A stretch of DNA of 46,738 nucleotides from an uncultured Massilia sp. (GTDB lineage Bacteria > Pseudomonadota > Gammaproteobacteria > Burkholderiales > Burkholderiaceae): contig CAMLMV010000053.1 in assembly GCA_946481275.1 (NCBI GenBank), positions 1 to 46,738 of the forward strand, in the 5' to 3' direction. The notes beneath the pieces were generated by a model. It was not told where the DNA came from. It was given only the letters and a program-made list of their open reading frames with translations, and searched no databases. Made by a program: the position numbers and the translations under genes. This document shows, piece after piece, positions 7,906-16,854 of this stretch. Every line of letters starts with the position of its first letter. Positions within the stretch are counted from its first letter, which is position 1.

Positions 7906-8916
7906 ATGCCCCTCGACCTTTCCGATACCCTCGTGGTCGGCATCTCCGCCACCGCCCTGTTCGACCTGGCGGAAGCCGACGCCGTCTACAAAGCCAGGTA
8001 TGTCAAGAATCCGCAAAGCGCGCTGGAGGAGTACCGCGCCTACATGCTCGAGCGCGAGAACGAGCCGCTGCGCGACGGCACCGGCATGGCGCTCGTGCGT
8101 GCCCTGCTCGGCCTGAACCGCTATGCGCCGTCCGAAACGAAGCCACTCGTCGAAGTCGTCGTCATGTCGCGCAACAGCCCGGAGACCGGCGTGCGCGTCT
8201 TCAACAACATCCGGTCGCGCGGCCTGCCGATCTCGCGCCATGCGTTCACCGGCGGCGAATCCGTCGTCGATTACCTGGACGCCTTCGCCGTCGACCTGTT
8301 CCTGACGACGAACGTCGAAGACGCCCAGCGCGTGATCGATGCGCAGGCCTGCGCCGCCGCGGTCCTGAAGCCGCCGCCGCACACGGCCGAGGCGCCGCCG
8401 GAAGACCAGGTGCGCATCGCATTCGACGGCGACGCCGTGCTGTTCGACGATTCCAGTGAACTGGTCTACAAGACCGAGGGCCTCGACCGCTTCCACACGA
8501 TCGAAAACGAGAAGCAGAACGAACCGATGAAGGACGGCCCGTACGCGATCCTGCTGCGCCGGCTTGCGCGCCTGCAGGAACGGTTGCCGTTCGGCGCGGA
8601 CGTATCGCCGGTGCGCATCGCGATCGTCACGGCGCGCAGCGCGCCGGCCGAGATGCGGGTCATCAATACCCTGCGCCACTGGGGCGTGTACGTGAACGAG
8701 ATCTTCTTCCTCGGCGGCGTGCCGAAGTCGAAGGTGGTCAAGGCGTTCCGCGCGCACCTGTTCTTCGACGACCAGGACCTGCACCTGGACCCGGCCGCGC
8801 GCCACGTCCCGTCCGGACGCGTGCCCTACCGCTCGGACTCGCCGCTGTTCACGCCGTTGCCGCTCGACCTGTCCGCCGATCCGCCGGTGCTGGTGGAAAA
8901 AGTCGAGGCTAGCTGA
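7906..8916 (+). CDS. Cytosolic 5'-nucleotidase, cN-I type
   Basis: A 336-residue member of the 5'-nucleotidase family (Pfam PF06189), related to eukaryotic cN-I, which removes phosphate from AMP/IMP-type nucleotides. Family features in order are VGISATALFDLAEADAVY at the N-terminus, VVMSRNSPETGVRVFNNI, FTGGESVVDYL, RIAFDGDAVLFDDSSELVY with the DxD nucleophile region, VTARSAPAEMRVINTL, FFLGGVPKSKVVKAF and HLFFDDQDLHL. ATG 7906 with AAGGA upstream is preferred over an in-frame ATG at 7867, which adds 13 unrelated residues. Its last 91 bases overlap the 3' end of pbpC on the other strand. Confidence 0.87.
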   Translation: MPLDLSDTLVVGISATALFDLAEADAVYKARYVKNPQSALEEYRAYMLERENEPLRDGTGMALVRALLGLNRYAPSETKPLVEVVVMSRNSPETGVRVFNNIRSRGLPISRHAFTGGESVVDYLDAFAVDLFLTTNVEDAQRVIDAQACAAAVLKPPPHTAEAPPEDQVRIAFDGDAVLFDDSSELVYKTEGLDRFHTIENEKQNEPMKDGPYAILLRRLARLQERLPFGADVSPVRIAIVTARSAPAEMRVINTLRHWGVYVNEIFFLGGVPKSKVVKAFRAHLFFDDQDLHLDPAARHVPSGRVPYRSDSPLFTPLPLDLSADPPVLVEKVEAS

Positions 8917-10970
8917 CCCCGCACTTCGAACCGGGCGGCGGCGACCGCCCGGCCACCCTCTCCCACCAGTTTCAGTTCGTGCTCGCCCGGCTGCGGCGTC
9001 CACGCGGCGCCCCGGTCGGCCGGGCCGGCATCCGCGCCATCGAGTTCCCAGCGCAGGCCCGCGCCGCCGTAGGCGCGCAGGCTCACGCGCTGCAGCGGTG
9101 CCGGGATGTCCGGATCGAGTGCGATGACGCTGTCCGCAGCCGGATACACGATGCGCGGCGCGCGCTTCGCCGGCGGCAGCATCTCGACCAGCGCGACTTC
9201 CGTGCCGCGCATGAACCATTCGCTGCGTTCGGGCTCCACGGCCGGCGCAAAGCGCACCGTCTGGCGCACGACGCCGGGCGGCGCGGCGGGCGGCTTGCCG
9301 GGCCGGTCGCGGTGCAGGTAGTCCATCACGTCGCGCCAGACGGGCGCCGCGCCAGAGACGCCGGACACGTCCCACATCGAGCGCCCGTCGAAATTACCGA
9401 CCCACACGCCGACCGTGTAGCGGTCCGAGAAGCCCACGCACCAGTTGTCGCGCATGTCCTTGCTGGTGCCCGTCTTGACGGCGCTCCAGAACCCGGTGGC
9501 GAGTTCGTTGGAGAGGCCGAACGTCGTGCTGCGCGCCGCACGGTCGGACAGGATGTCGGCCACGATGAAGCTGGCGCGCGCATCCAGCACGCGCCGCTTG
9601 CCATCCTGCAGGCCGCCGTTCGCCAGCGTGCGATAGGCATGCGCGAGTTCCAGCAGGCTGACGTCACCCGAGCCCAGCGCCAGCGACCAGCCGTAGAATT
9701 CGGGCGCCTCCGTGAGACTCGTGATACCGAGCGCGCGCAGGCGCTCGTGAAAGCGTTCCAGTCCGGTCAGCATCAGCGTACGCACCGCTGGCACGTTCAG
9801 CGAGCCGGCAAGACTCGTGCGCACCGACGCCGCATCGCGGTACTGGTGATCGTAGTTCTGCGGCACGTACAGGCCGCCGACGGTCGGAATGTCGACAGGG
9901 GTATCGTCCAGCAGCGACGCCGCCGTCAACTGGCCCCGTTCCAGCGCCAGTTCGTATAAAAACGGTTTCAGCGTGGACCCGGCCTGGCGCAGCGCCGTCA
10001 CGCCATCCACTTCCTTGGTGCCGCCGTTGGCGACATAGGCCAACAGCTCGCCGCTGGCATTGTCGATGACGATCACGGCGCCGTCGCCCACGTTGCGCTC
10101 GGCCAGTTCGGCCAGGTGGCGGCGCAGCGCGGCGACGGTAAAGCGCTGCAGGCCCGCATCGAGGGTGCTGCGCACCACACTCCCCGGCAAGCCGCCGAGG
10201 CGCCGCACGAATTGCGGCGTCACACCCGCCGTCGCGGATGCCGGTGCGGACGTGGTACGCGAGAATGCCGCGTCGACTTCCCATTCGATGACGGCGCAAT
10301 CCGTGCGCGCGTCGAGTTCGCGCGCGAGCGTGCAGGCGCGCTTCGCGACCGTCCGCGGCGGCGCCGTCGGCGCGCGCAACAGGCTCGCGAGGATCGCGGC
10401 CTCGCCCGCGTCCAGGCCAGACGGCGCCTTGCCGAACAGGCCGCGCGCGGCGGCGCCGATGCCTTGCAGTTCGCCCCGATAGCTGGCCAGGTTCAGATAG
10501 GCTTCGAGGATCTGGCGCTTGCTCCACCCCGCTTCCAGTTCGCGCGCGGCGACTGCCTGGTCCCATTTGCGCGCCCACGTGCGGCCCGTCGACCGCGGGG
10601 CCAGCTTCGGATCGAGCAGGCCCGCGAGCTGCATCGTGATCGTCGACGCGCCCCGCGTGCGCTGCAGGCCGAACAGGTTGTCCCACGCGGCCTTGCCGAT
10701 GGCCTGGAAGTCGATGCCGCCGTGCTCCATGAACCGCTGGTCCTCGGCCTGCAGCACGGCGCGGCCGAGCGCGGGCGAGATGTCGTCCAGCGCCACCCAG
10801 GCGAGCCGCCGGCCCGCCATATCCACCCGCACCGTGGCGAGGGTCTCGCCGTGGCGGTCGAGCAGCGTCGCGTCGGATGAGCGCCATGCCGCTTTCACTT
10901 GCTGCGGCGTCGGCACGGCGGCATGCACCGGCAACGCCAACAGCAACAGGATCCACACCAGATACTTCAT
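8826..10970 (-). CDS. pbpC: Penicillin-binding protein 1C (bifunctional class A PBP)
   Basis: A 714-residue peptidoglycan glycosyltransferase/transpeptidase. An N-terminal membrane/signal segment (MKYLVWILLLLALPVHA) is followed by the GT51 domain with Glu76 in LQAEDQRFMEHGGID and with KRQILEAYLN. The transpeptidase domain has Ser332 in GSTLKP (SxxK), SGSLN.. as the second motif region and KTGTS as the third. A C-terminal BiPBP_C-type beta domain ends with GEHELKLVGEGGRAVAAARFEVR. The final 30 or so residues (GQLASTFSTS...) lie in DNA that also codes the nucleotidase on the other strand and look like a run-on tail. The start overlaps the macroglobulin gene stop as TGATG, so the two are translationally coupled. 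Confidence 0.95.
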   Translation of the reverse strand: MKYLVWILLLLALPVHAAVPTPQQVKAAWRSSDATLLDRHGETLATVRVDMAGRRLAWVALDDISPALGRAVLQAEDQRFMEHGGIDFQAIGKAAWDNLFGLQRTRGASTITMQLAGLLDPKLAPRSTGRTWARKWDQAVAARELEAGWSKRQILEAYLNLASYRGELQGIGAAARGLFGKAPSGLDAGEAAILASLLRAPTAPPRTVAKRACTLARELDARTDCAVIEWEVDAAFSRTTSAPASATAGVTPQFVRRLGGLPGSVVRSTLDAGLQRFTVAALRRHLAELAERNVGDGAVIVIDNASGELLAYVANGGTKEVDGVTALRQAGSTLKPFLYELALERGQLTAASLLDDTPVDIPTVGGLYVPQNYDHQYRDAASVRTSLAGSLNVPAVRTLMLTGLERFHERLRALGITSLTEAPEFYGWSLALGSGDVSLLELAHAYRTLANGGLQDGKRRVLDARASFIVADILSDRAARSTTFGLSNELATGFWSAVKTGTSKDMRDNWCVGFSDRYTVGVWVGNFDGRSMWDVSGVSGAAPVWRDVMDYLHRDRPGKPPAAPPGVVRQTVRFAPAVEPERSEWFMRGTEVALVEMLPPAKRAPRIVYPAADSVIALDPDIPAPLQRVSLRAYGGAGLRWELDGADAGPADRGAAWTPQPGEHELKLVGEGGRAVAAARFEVRGQLASTFSTSTGGSADRSSGNGVNSGESER

Positions 10971-13900
10971 CACTGCACCGTCATGCCCGCATTCGGCACC
11001 TCGCCGAACATCTCCGGCGCGTACATGGCTTCCACGCGCGTGGACGGCAGCGCGAAGCGGCCCTCGTTGTTCAGCCGCACCGTGTATTCGACGGTGAACC
11101 GGCCCTTCGGCACCCATTCGTAGTACGCGCGGTAGCCGGTGTGCAGGCGCTCCTCGAACGCCGGCCACGTCCAGCCCGTGCGGCGCTCGCCGGCCGTGGC
11201 GATCTGCGAATCGCGCCCGAGGCCGGAACCGAGCACGCTGGCGCCGGCCGGGATCGGGTCGTCGACGACGACCCACGTCATGTCCGACTGCGCGTCGATG
11301 TCGAGGTGGACGCGGTAGACGTCCCCGCGCGACCACGTGCCCTTGACCTTCTGTTCCACCGGCGTGACGGTGCGCGCGATGCGGTAGCCCGACGACAGCG
11401 GCGCCGAGAGCGGCACGGCGGCCAGGCTCTGGACCGTCGCCCACGGCTTGCCGCCGCCCAGCTGGCGCAGGGTGAGCGTCCCGCGTCCCTGCGGCCAGGC
11501 CTGCGGCACGGTCGCCGGCACGGTTCCGGTCCAGCTGACGGGCCTGGAGTCCCCGCCGGTGAGCACGATGTTGGCATTGCCCGTCACCGGCTCGCGCTCG
11601 TAGGTCTCGGAGAAACGCTTGAGCGCGACGGTGCCCCAGGCGTTGGCCGTCGTCGTGTCCCAGTGCCCGTGCTGCTGGCGGCCGAGGGCGCCGCGCGCGA
11701 GGCGGCCCGCGTCGACCTTCCACGCCGGATCGTCCAGCGTCGCCAGCAGCAGGCGGTTGGCGTTCACGTCGACGGACGTCATGAGCCACCACCAGCCGTC
11801 CGCGCGCTCCGTCGAAAAGCCCATCGTCGTGCCTTGCAGGTTCAGGCGCGCGCGCAGGATCTGGCCGGCCTGCGCCAGGCGCTGGTCGCGCCGCGGCAGC
11901 CCCGGCGTGCGTTTCAGGATCAGGTACCAGTCGATGACGGCCGAGGTGGGCCACAGGTTCGGCAGGACGTCGATCGAGTCCAGCATCGCCGGCTGCACTT
12001 CCGTATCGCGCGACAGCGCTTCCAGCGCCGCCAGCTTGCGCACGGCCAGTTCGCCCGTCGCGCGGCCGCTGCCGCGCACGATCTTCCCTTCCACGAACGC
12101 CGCGAGGCCCGCTTCCATGCGGCCGCGCAGCTCGTCGGGGATGGGGTAGCCCGCTTCGTGCGTCACGGACAGCACGTAGGCCGTGAGCACGTCGCTGCCC
12201 TGGTCCATCGGCGCGAAATACTTCACCAGGCCATCGCCGTCCAGGTGAGACGGCAGCGTCGCGACGACGTTCTCCCACATCGCCTTGTCCTGCAGCGCCA
12301 CGGCGCGCGACGTGCGCTGTTCGAAGCACGTGTACGGATACGCCGTCATGTAGTCGCGCACGCCCGGCAGGTCGCTGCCAAGGCGGGCCTGCAGGGTCGT
12401 GCGGATGCCGCCGCGGCCCGGCAGCGCGTCCGCCGGACGCTCGACGGGCAGCGTCTTCGTCCCGTCGATCTGCACGAGCGTCGCCTGCAGGGTGCGCACC
12501 GGCACGGCGGTGTTGACCTGTTGCGTGACGCGCATGCGGTCGCTCGCGCCTTCGCCCGCCGCTGCCACATCCCACTGCAGTTTTGTCGCGCCGGCGGGCA
12601 CCGCGTAGTCCCAGCCGGCTTCGCGCGATTCGCCCGGCGCCAGCACGATGTCCTGGCGCGGCAGCGCCTGCGCCTTGCCGCCATCGGCCGTCACGCCGGC
12701 GTCCAGGCGGATGGCCAACCGACGGTCGGACGCATTGCGCAGCGTGAACCCGGCACGCAGGCGGTCGCCTTCGCGCACCTGCGGCGGCAGGCCGGAGACC
12801 AGCATCAGGTCTTGCGACGTGCGGATGTCCGTGCCGCCCGTGCCGAACCGGCCCGCGCCGCTGCTCGCGACGGCGACGATGCGGAACGACGTCAGCGAAT
12901 CGTTCAGCGGCACGTCGACGCTCGCCTCGCCGTTCGCATCCAGCACCACCTTGCCCTTCCACAGCAGCAGCGTCTCGAACAGTTCACGTCCGGCGCCCCG
13001 GCCGCCGCCGCCGCCGTGCGGGAACGCCTTGCGGCCGAAGTGGCGCTTGCCGACGACCTGCATCTGCGCCGTCGACGTCTCCACCTGCAGGCTACGCTCG
13101 CGCATCATCGTCTCGAGCAGGTTCCAGCTCGTGTTGGGCATCAGCTCCAGCAGGCCGGCGTCGACGGCGGCGACGGCGACTTCCGTCCCGGCCGCGGGCC
13201 GCGTGCCGTCCGGATCGCGCACGCGGACCTTGACCTGCGCGTGCTCGCGCACCTTGTACACGGGCTTGTCGGCAGCAACGTCGACCTTCAGTTCGTGGCC
13301 GCGCCAGCCCACGCGGATCGGCGCGATCCCGAGTTTGTAGGCCGGCTTGCCGAGGTCGACGAGCGCCGTCGGCTGCACGCCCGCCACGCGCCCGCGCACG
13401 ACGAGGGCCGAGACGAACACGTTCGGCGCATAGCTCGCCTTCACCGGGATCGAGATCGTCTGGTCACGGCCGGAGAGGCGCCGCACGTACGTGTCGAGGA
13501 TGCCTTCGCGCTCGACGGTCACGAGCACGGTCGCGCGGCGGAACGGGCTGCGCACCTGGAAGCGCGCCTGCTCGCCCGGCTCGTAGCGTTTCTGCGCGGG
13601 CAGCAGGTCGATGCGGTCGTGGTCCGCGTTCGCGAACCACTGTTCGTCATCGCCCGCCACGTAGACCTCGCGATGCGTGGCCGCCACGCGCTGCTGCGGA
13701 TCCGTCGCGCGGGCGCGCAGGATCAGGTCCCCGTCTACGGGCGCCTTCACATCGCACACGAGCAGGCCGCGCGCATCCGTCGTGCCGCTGCACGCCTCGC
13801 CGATGCTTTTGATTTCCGCGCTATGCTCGTACGCATAGAAACCGCCGACGAGACGGCGCCGGTGCGAATACGTCGCGCGCTTGAGCAGGTCCACCGTCAC

Positions 13901-16690
13901 CGGCACGTTCGCCACGGGCTTGCCGCTGACGTCCAGCACGACGGTCTGGAACTTCAGCGCGTCGCGGCGCAACAGCCAGCCATCGGGCTTGATACCGACG
14001 ACGTAGGCGGATGGCCACAGCGGCACGCGCGTCGACACGGTCAATGTTTCGCCGTTCGCATCCTGGTACGACAACTCGGCCAGCAGGCTTTTCGGCCGCT
14101 CGATCGCCGGCAGCCTGTCGACGACGATGCGCGCGCCGCCCGCGCGGTCGAGCTGCAGGCTCTGCGTGCGCGCGACTTCCTGGCCGGGCGTGCCTTCGGA
14201 TTCGGCCTCTTCGTCGCCCTCGCCGCCCTGGTCGACGACGCCCTCGCGCACGTCGCCCGCCCCCAGCGCAAATTCGTCGTAGTCGGCGAACTGCACGCCG
14301 GTGTCCTGCACGACGCTGCGCAGTTTCACGGGCGCGAGGCCGGCCGGGCCACCCGACAGATAACTCACCTGCGCATCGAGCGTGACGGCCTGCGGTGCCA
14401 CGGCGGACTGCGTCAAGCCCGCCAGTTGCGCTTTCATCGTCGGCACGCGGAATTGCTCGACACGGAACTCGCCCGCCACCTGCCCGCCGATCAGCACGTC
14501 GTACACGCCGAGCTTCGCCTCCGCCGGGATCGCCCACTCGCCCTCGGCGCTGCCGTTCGCATCCCAGCGCAGGGAAAACTCGACCTTCTCGCCGCTGCCC
14601 TGGTGCACGAGGAAGCCGCGCGCCGGCAGCGCCGTCTTGTCCGTGCCCAGTTCCTGCGCGCGCCAGTCGCGCACTTCTTTCGGCGCCGGATCCTTCGCGC
14701 GCACGAAGGCAAAACCCTGCTGCGTGCGGCGGCGCAGGTAGTGCTTCATGTGGACCGTCTCGCCGGCGCGCAAGAGTGTCCGGTCGAAGACGGTGGCGAC
14801 GATGCGGCTGTCCTCGTCGCGGCTGCCCGTCGGCAGGTTGAAGCGCCACGCCTCGATGCCCTGCTGCCAGTCGGACAGCGTGAACGTGAAGTCGTCGCCG
14901 CGCGCGGCCGTCACGACGTAGATATCGCCTTCCTTGCAGCGGGCGTGCGGCAATGCCTGGCGAATGCGCGCGATGCCGGCGGCATCCGTCGTGCCGCTCC
15001 ACAGCAGCCGCGCACCGCAGTCACGCACTTCCACCCGCGCGCCCGCGACGGGCTGGCCCTTGTCGAGCGACGTCACCCACACGAGCGACGATTGCGCGCC
15101 GAGCTTGAAGTGCGCGGCCAGGTTCGTGACGAGGGCCGCGCTGCGCACGTAGGCCGTGCGTCCCTTCGGGTTCAGCGCGGCGCCCAGGCGCGGACTCTCC
15201 AGTTCGACCGCATAGAACCCGGGCTGGCGCAGCGGGATGCCGATCACTTCGAACGCGCGCCGGCCGAGCGGTTTCGGGAGCGTGAAGCGCTGCAGGGCGT
15301 CCGTCTTCGCGCCTTTGAAGATCGATACCTTCAGCTGGTCGCCTTCCGGCTGGCCGGGATTCAGGCCGCCGTGCGGACCCGCGACCTTGCGCAGCCACGT
15401 GAGCACGTCGGCCGTGCGACTGGCGTCGAGGCGCATGGCGACGCCGTTCGTGTGCATGCGCCCCGCCAGTTGCGCCTCGACGTTGCGCACGGTGACGGGC
15501 AGCAGGCGGTCGCCGTTCGCCTCGATGATGCCGAAGGGCGCCGCGAACTTCACGAGCGGCGGCTGCTCGCCCGTGCGCACTGCGAGCGGGAAACGGCCCG
15601 CGTTGACGAGGGTCCGGCCCGCATCGTCGCGCAGGTCCGCCGGCAGGTGCAACGTGAATTTTGCCTGTTCCGGGAACGGCCCCGGCACGCTGGCCTGGCC
15701 CACGAACTCCGGCGCCTTCCCGCCTTCCTTGTCGACACGCGCGGGCCAGCGCTTGCCGCCCGGCCCTTCCAGGTAGATCTTCGCCGCATCGGCCGCGCGC
15801 ACGGGCGCGCTGAAGTCCAAGCGCATCGGCTGGAACGGGATGCACTGGGACCGGGCATTCACTTTCTCGCAGTTGAAGCGGGCCGTGAAATCGGCGCGCG
15901 TCTTGAACGACAGCGTCTGGTCCTCGAGGGTCGCGATGCCATTCGGCGCGGCCACCCCGGCGCCCCACACGAGGGCCACCTCCGCGCTCGACGGCAGGGT
16001 GCGGCGGCATTGCAGCACGACGATGCGGTTCAGGCGGCCCGCTTTCTCGTCGGCGCGCAGCCGGGCGTCCGTGTACGGTCCGGCTTCTTCCTTGCCGCTG
16101 TCTTCCGCAACGACCTGCCGGACGAACCAGCGGAAGGTAGCCAGCACCTGTTCGCGCTGCTCGCCCGCCAGCAGGGTCACGCCGATCTTGTCGCTGGCGC
16201 CGTCCGCGCGGCACCAGGCCTGTTTCAGGATGCTGTCGTTCGACGCGGGCGCGGACAGCGCGAGCACGAAGGCCTGTTTCTCGTCGATGCCGGACGCGCC
16301 TTCGTGCGGCAGCGATTCCAGCACGGCCGGGCCGCCCGTGGCGACATCGAATGCCTGCTGTCCCGCCAGCGGCTGGCCGGCCAGGTCGCGCGCGCCGGGC
16401 TTGAGGGTGAAGCGGCAGCTCGTGGCGCCGGGCAGGTCGCGTTCGAAGTCGTAGCTCCATGTCTGCGCGTCGACCCAGCGGCCGCTGCCCGGCACCGGAC
16501 ACGCCACGTCGAACGGGGTCTCGGCGCGCAAGTCGCCGAACGCCACCATCGGCTGCGCAAAGCGCGCCACGGCCTGGCGCACTCTCCGCACCTGCCCTTC
16601 GGGCGAAAAGCCGGAAACGGTGGTCTGCGCCCAAGCGCCCGACCAGCAGCACAACAAGACGAAGCACAGCAGGCGACGCAGGACGGCCAT
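10970..16690 (-). CDS. Bacterial alpha-2-macroglobulin (YfhM-like), partner of PBP1C
   Basis: A 1906-residue periplasmic protein of the bacterial alpha-2-macroglobulin family, thought to trap foreign proteases that enter through a damaged envelope while PBP1C repairs the wall. The thioester motif is intact: Cys1455 in YTCFEQR (codon at 12328-12326). Other landmarks are a MG-domain N-terminal half, the FETLLLWKGKVVLDANGEAS stretch typical of the domain preceding the thioester region, and a C-terminal beta-rich domain. ATG 16690 is chosen because GGGAG precedes it and the protein then starts with a signal peptide, MAVLRRLLCFVLLCCWSGAW, probably cut before QTTVSG. No convincing lipobox is seen, unlike E. 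coli YfhM. It is followed by pbpC with overlapping stop and start. Confidence 0.93.
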   Translation of the reverse strand: MAVLRRLLCFVLLCCWSGAWAQTTVSGFSPEGQVRRVRQAVARFAQPMVAFGDLRAETPFDVACPVPGSGRWVDAQTWSYDFERDLPGATSCRFTLKPGARDLAGQPLAGQQAFDVATGGPAVLESLPHEGASGIDEKQAFVLALSAPASNDSILKQAWCRADGASDKIGVTLLAGEQREQVLATFRWFVRQVVAEDSGKEEAGPYTDARLRADEKAGRLNRIVVLQCRRTLPSSAEVALVWGAGVAAPNGIATLEDQTLSFKTRADFTARFNCEKVNARSQCIPFQPMRLDFSAPVRAADAAKIYLEGPGGKRWPARVDKEGGKAPEFVGQASVPGPFPEQAKFTLHLPADLRDDAGRTLVNAGRFPLAVRTGEQPPLVKFAAPFGIIEANGDRLLPVTVRNVEAQLAGRMHTNGVAMRLDASRTADVLTWLRKVAGPHGGLNPGQPEGDQLKVSIFKGAKTDALQRFTLPKPLGRRAFEVIGIPLRQPGFYAVELESPRLGAALNPKGRTAYVRSAALVTNLAAHFKLGAQSSLVWVTSLDKGQPVAGARVEVRDCGARLLWSGTTDAAGIARIRQALPHARCKEGDIYVVTAARGDDFTFTLSDWQQGIEAWRFNLPTGSRDEDSRIVATVFDRTLLRAGETVHMKHYLRRRTQQGFAFVRAKDPAPKEVRDWRAQELGTDKTALPARGFLVHQGSGEKVEFSLRWDANGSAEGEWAIPAEAKLGVYDVLIGGQVAGEFRVEQFRVPTMKAQLAGLTQSAVAPQAVTLDAQVSYLSGGPAGLAPVKLRSVVQDTGVQFADYDEFALGAGDVREGVVDQGGEGDEEAESEGTPGQEVARTQSLQLDRAGGARIVVDRLPAIERPKSLLAELSYQDANGETLTVSTRVPLWPSAYVVGIKPDGWLLRRDALKFQTVVLDVSGKPVANVPVTVDLLKRATYSHRRRLVGGFYAYEHSAEIKSIGEACSGTTDARGLLVCDVKAPVDGDLILRARATDPQQRVAATHREVYVAGDDEQWFANADHDRIDLLPAQKRYEPGEQARFQVRSPFRRATVLVTVEREGILDTYVRRLSGRDQTISIPVKASYAPNVFVSALVVRGRVAGVQPTALVDLGKPAYKLGIAPIRVGWRGHELKVDVAADKPVYKVREHAQVKVRVRDPDGTRPAAGTEVAVAAVDAGLLELMPNTSWNLLETMMRERSLQVETSTAQMQVVGKRHFGRKAFPHGGGGGRGAGRELFETLLLWKGKVVLDANGEASVDVPLNDSLTSFRIVAVASSGAGRFGTGGTDIRTSQDLMLVSGLPPQVREGDRLRAGFTLRNASDRRLAIRLDAGVTADGGKAQALPRQDIVLAPGESREAGWDYAVPAGATKLQWDVAAAGEGASDRMRVTQQVNTAVPVRTLQATLVQIDGTKTLPVERPADALPGRGGIRTTLQARLGSDLPGVRDYMTAYPYTCFEQRTSRAVALQDKAMWENVVATLPSHLDGDGLVKYFAPMDQGSDVLTAYVLSVTHEAGYPIPDELRGRMEAGLAAFVEGKIVRGSGRATGELAVRKLAALEALSRDTEVQPAMLDSIDVLPNLWPTSAVIDWYLILKRTPGLPRRDQRLAQAGQILRARLNLQGTTMGFSTERADGWWWLMTSVDVNANRLLLATLDDPAWKVDAGRLARGALGRQQHGHWDTTTANAWGTVALKRFSETYEREPVTGNANIVLTGGDSRPVSWTGTVPATVPQAWPQGRGTLTLRQLGGGKPWATVQSLAAVPLSAPLSSGYRIARTVTPVEQKVKGTWSRGDVYRVHLDIDAQSDMTWVVVDDPIPAGASVLGSGLGRDSQIATAGERRTGWTWPAFEERLHTGYRAYYEWVPKGRFTVEYTVRLNNEGRFALPSTRVEAMYAPEMFGEVPNAGMTVQ

Positions 16691-16854
16691 GGTTTCTCCC
16701 GGGAGATGGCGGACGGACGACGGCTGAGTGTTGCAAACTCGGCTTGCAGTGTCAACAACGTTTAACAATTTGCAACGCATTGTGGCCGTCATGCAAACCT
16801 GCATCATTGGATATAGAATGCGGTTCTTATATTTCCTGTACGCATATAAGCGCC

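Noticed and set aside
8826..12962. One fused minus-strand frame running from inside the macroglobulin gene into pbpC
   Set aside because: The upstream part is an out-of-frame reading of the macroglobulin gene; the true PBP1C start is the ATG at 10970 with its signal segment.
10877..16765. A 1962-codon open frame on the plus strand opposite the macroglobulin gene
   Set aside because: It is antisense to a convincing gene, is dominated by Arg/Ala/His/Asp, has no family motif and no ribosome site. Long antisense frames are expected in GC-rich DNA.
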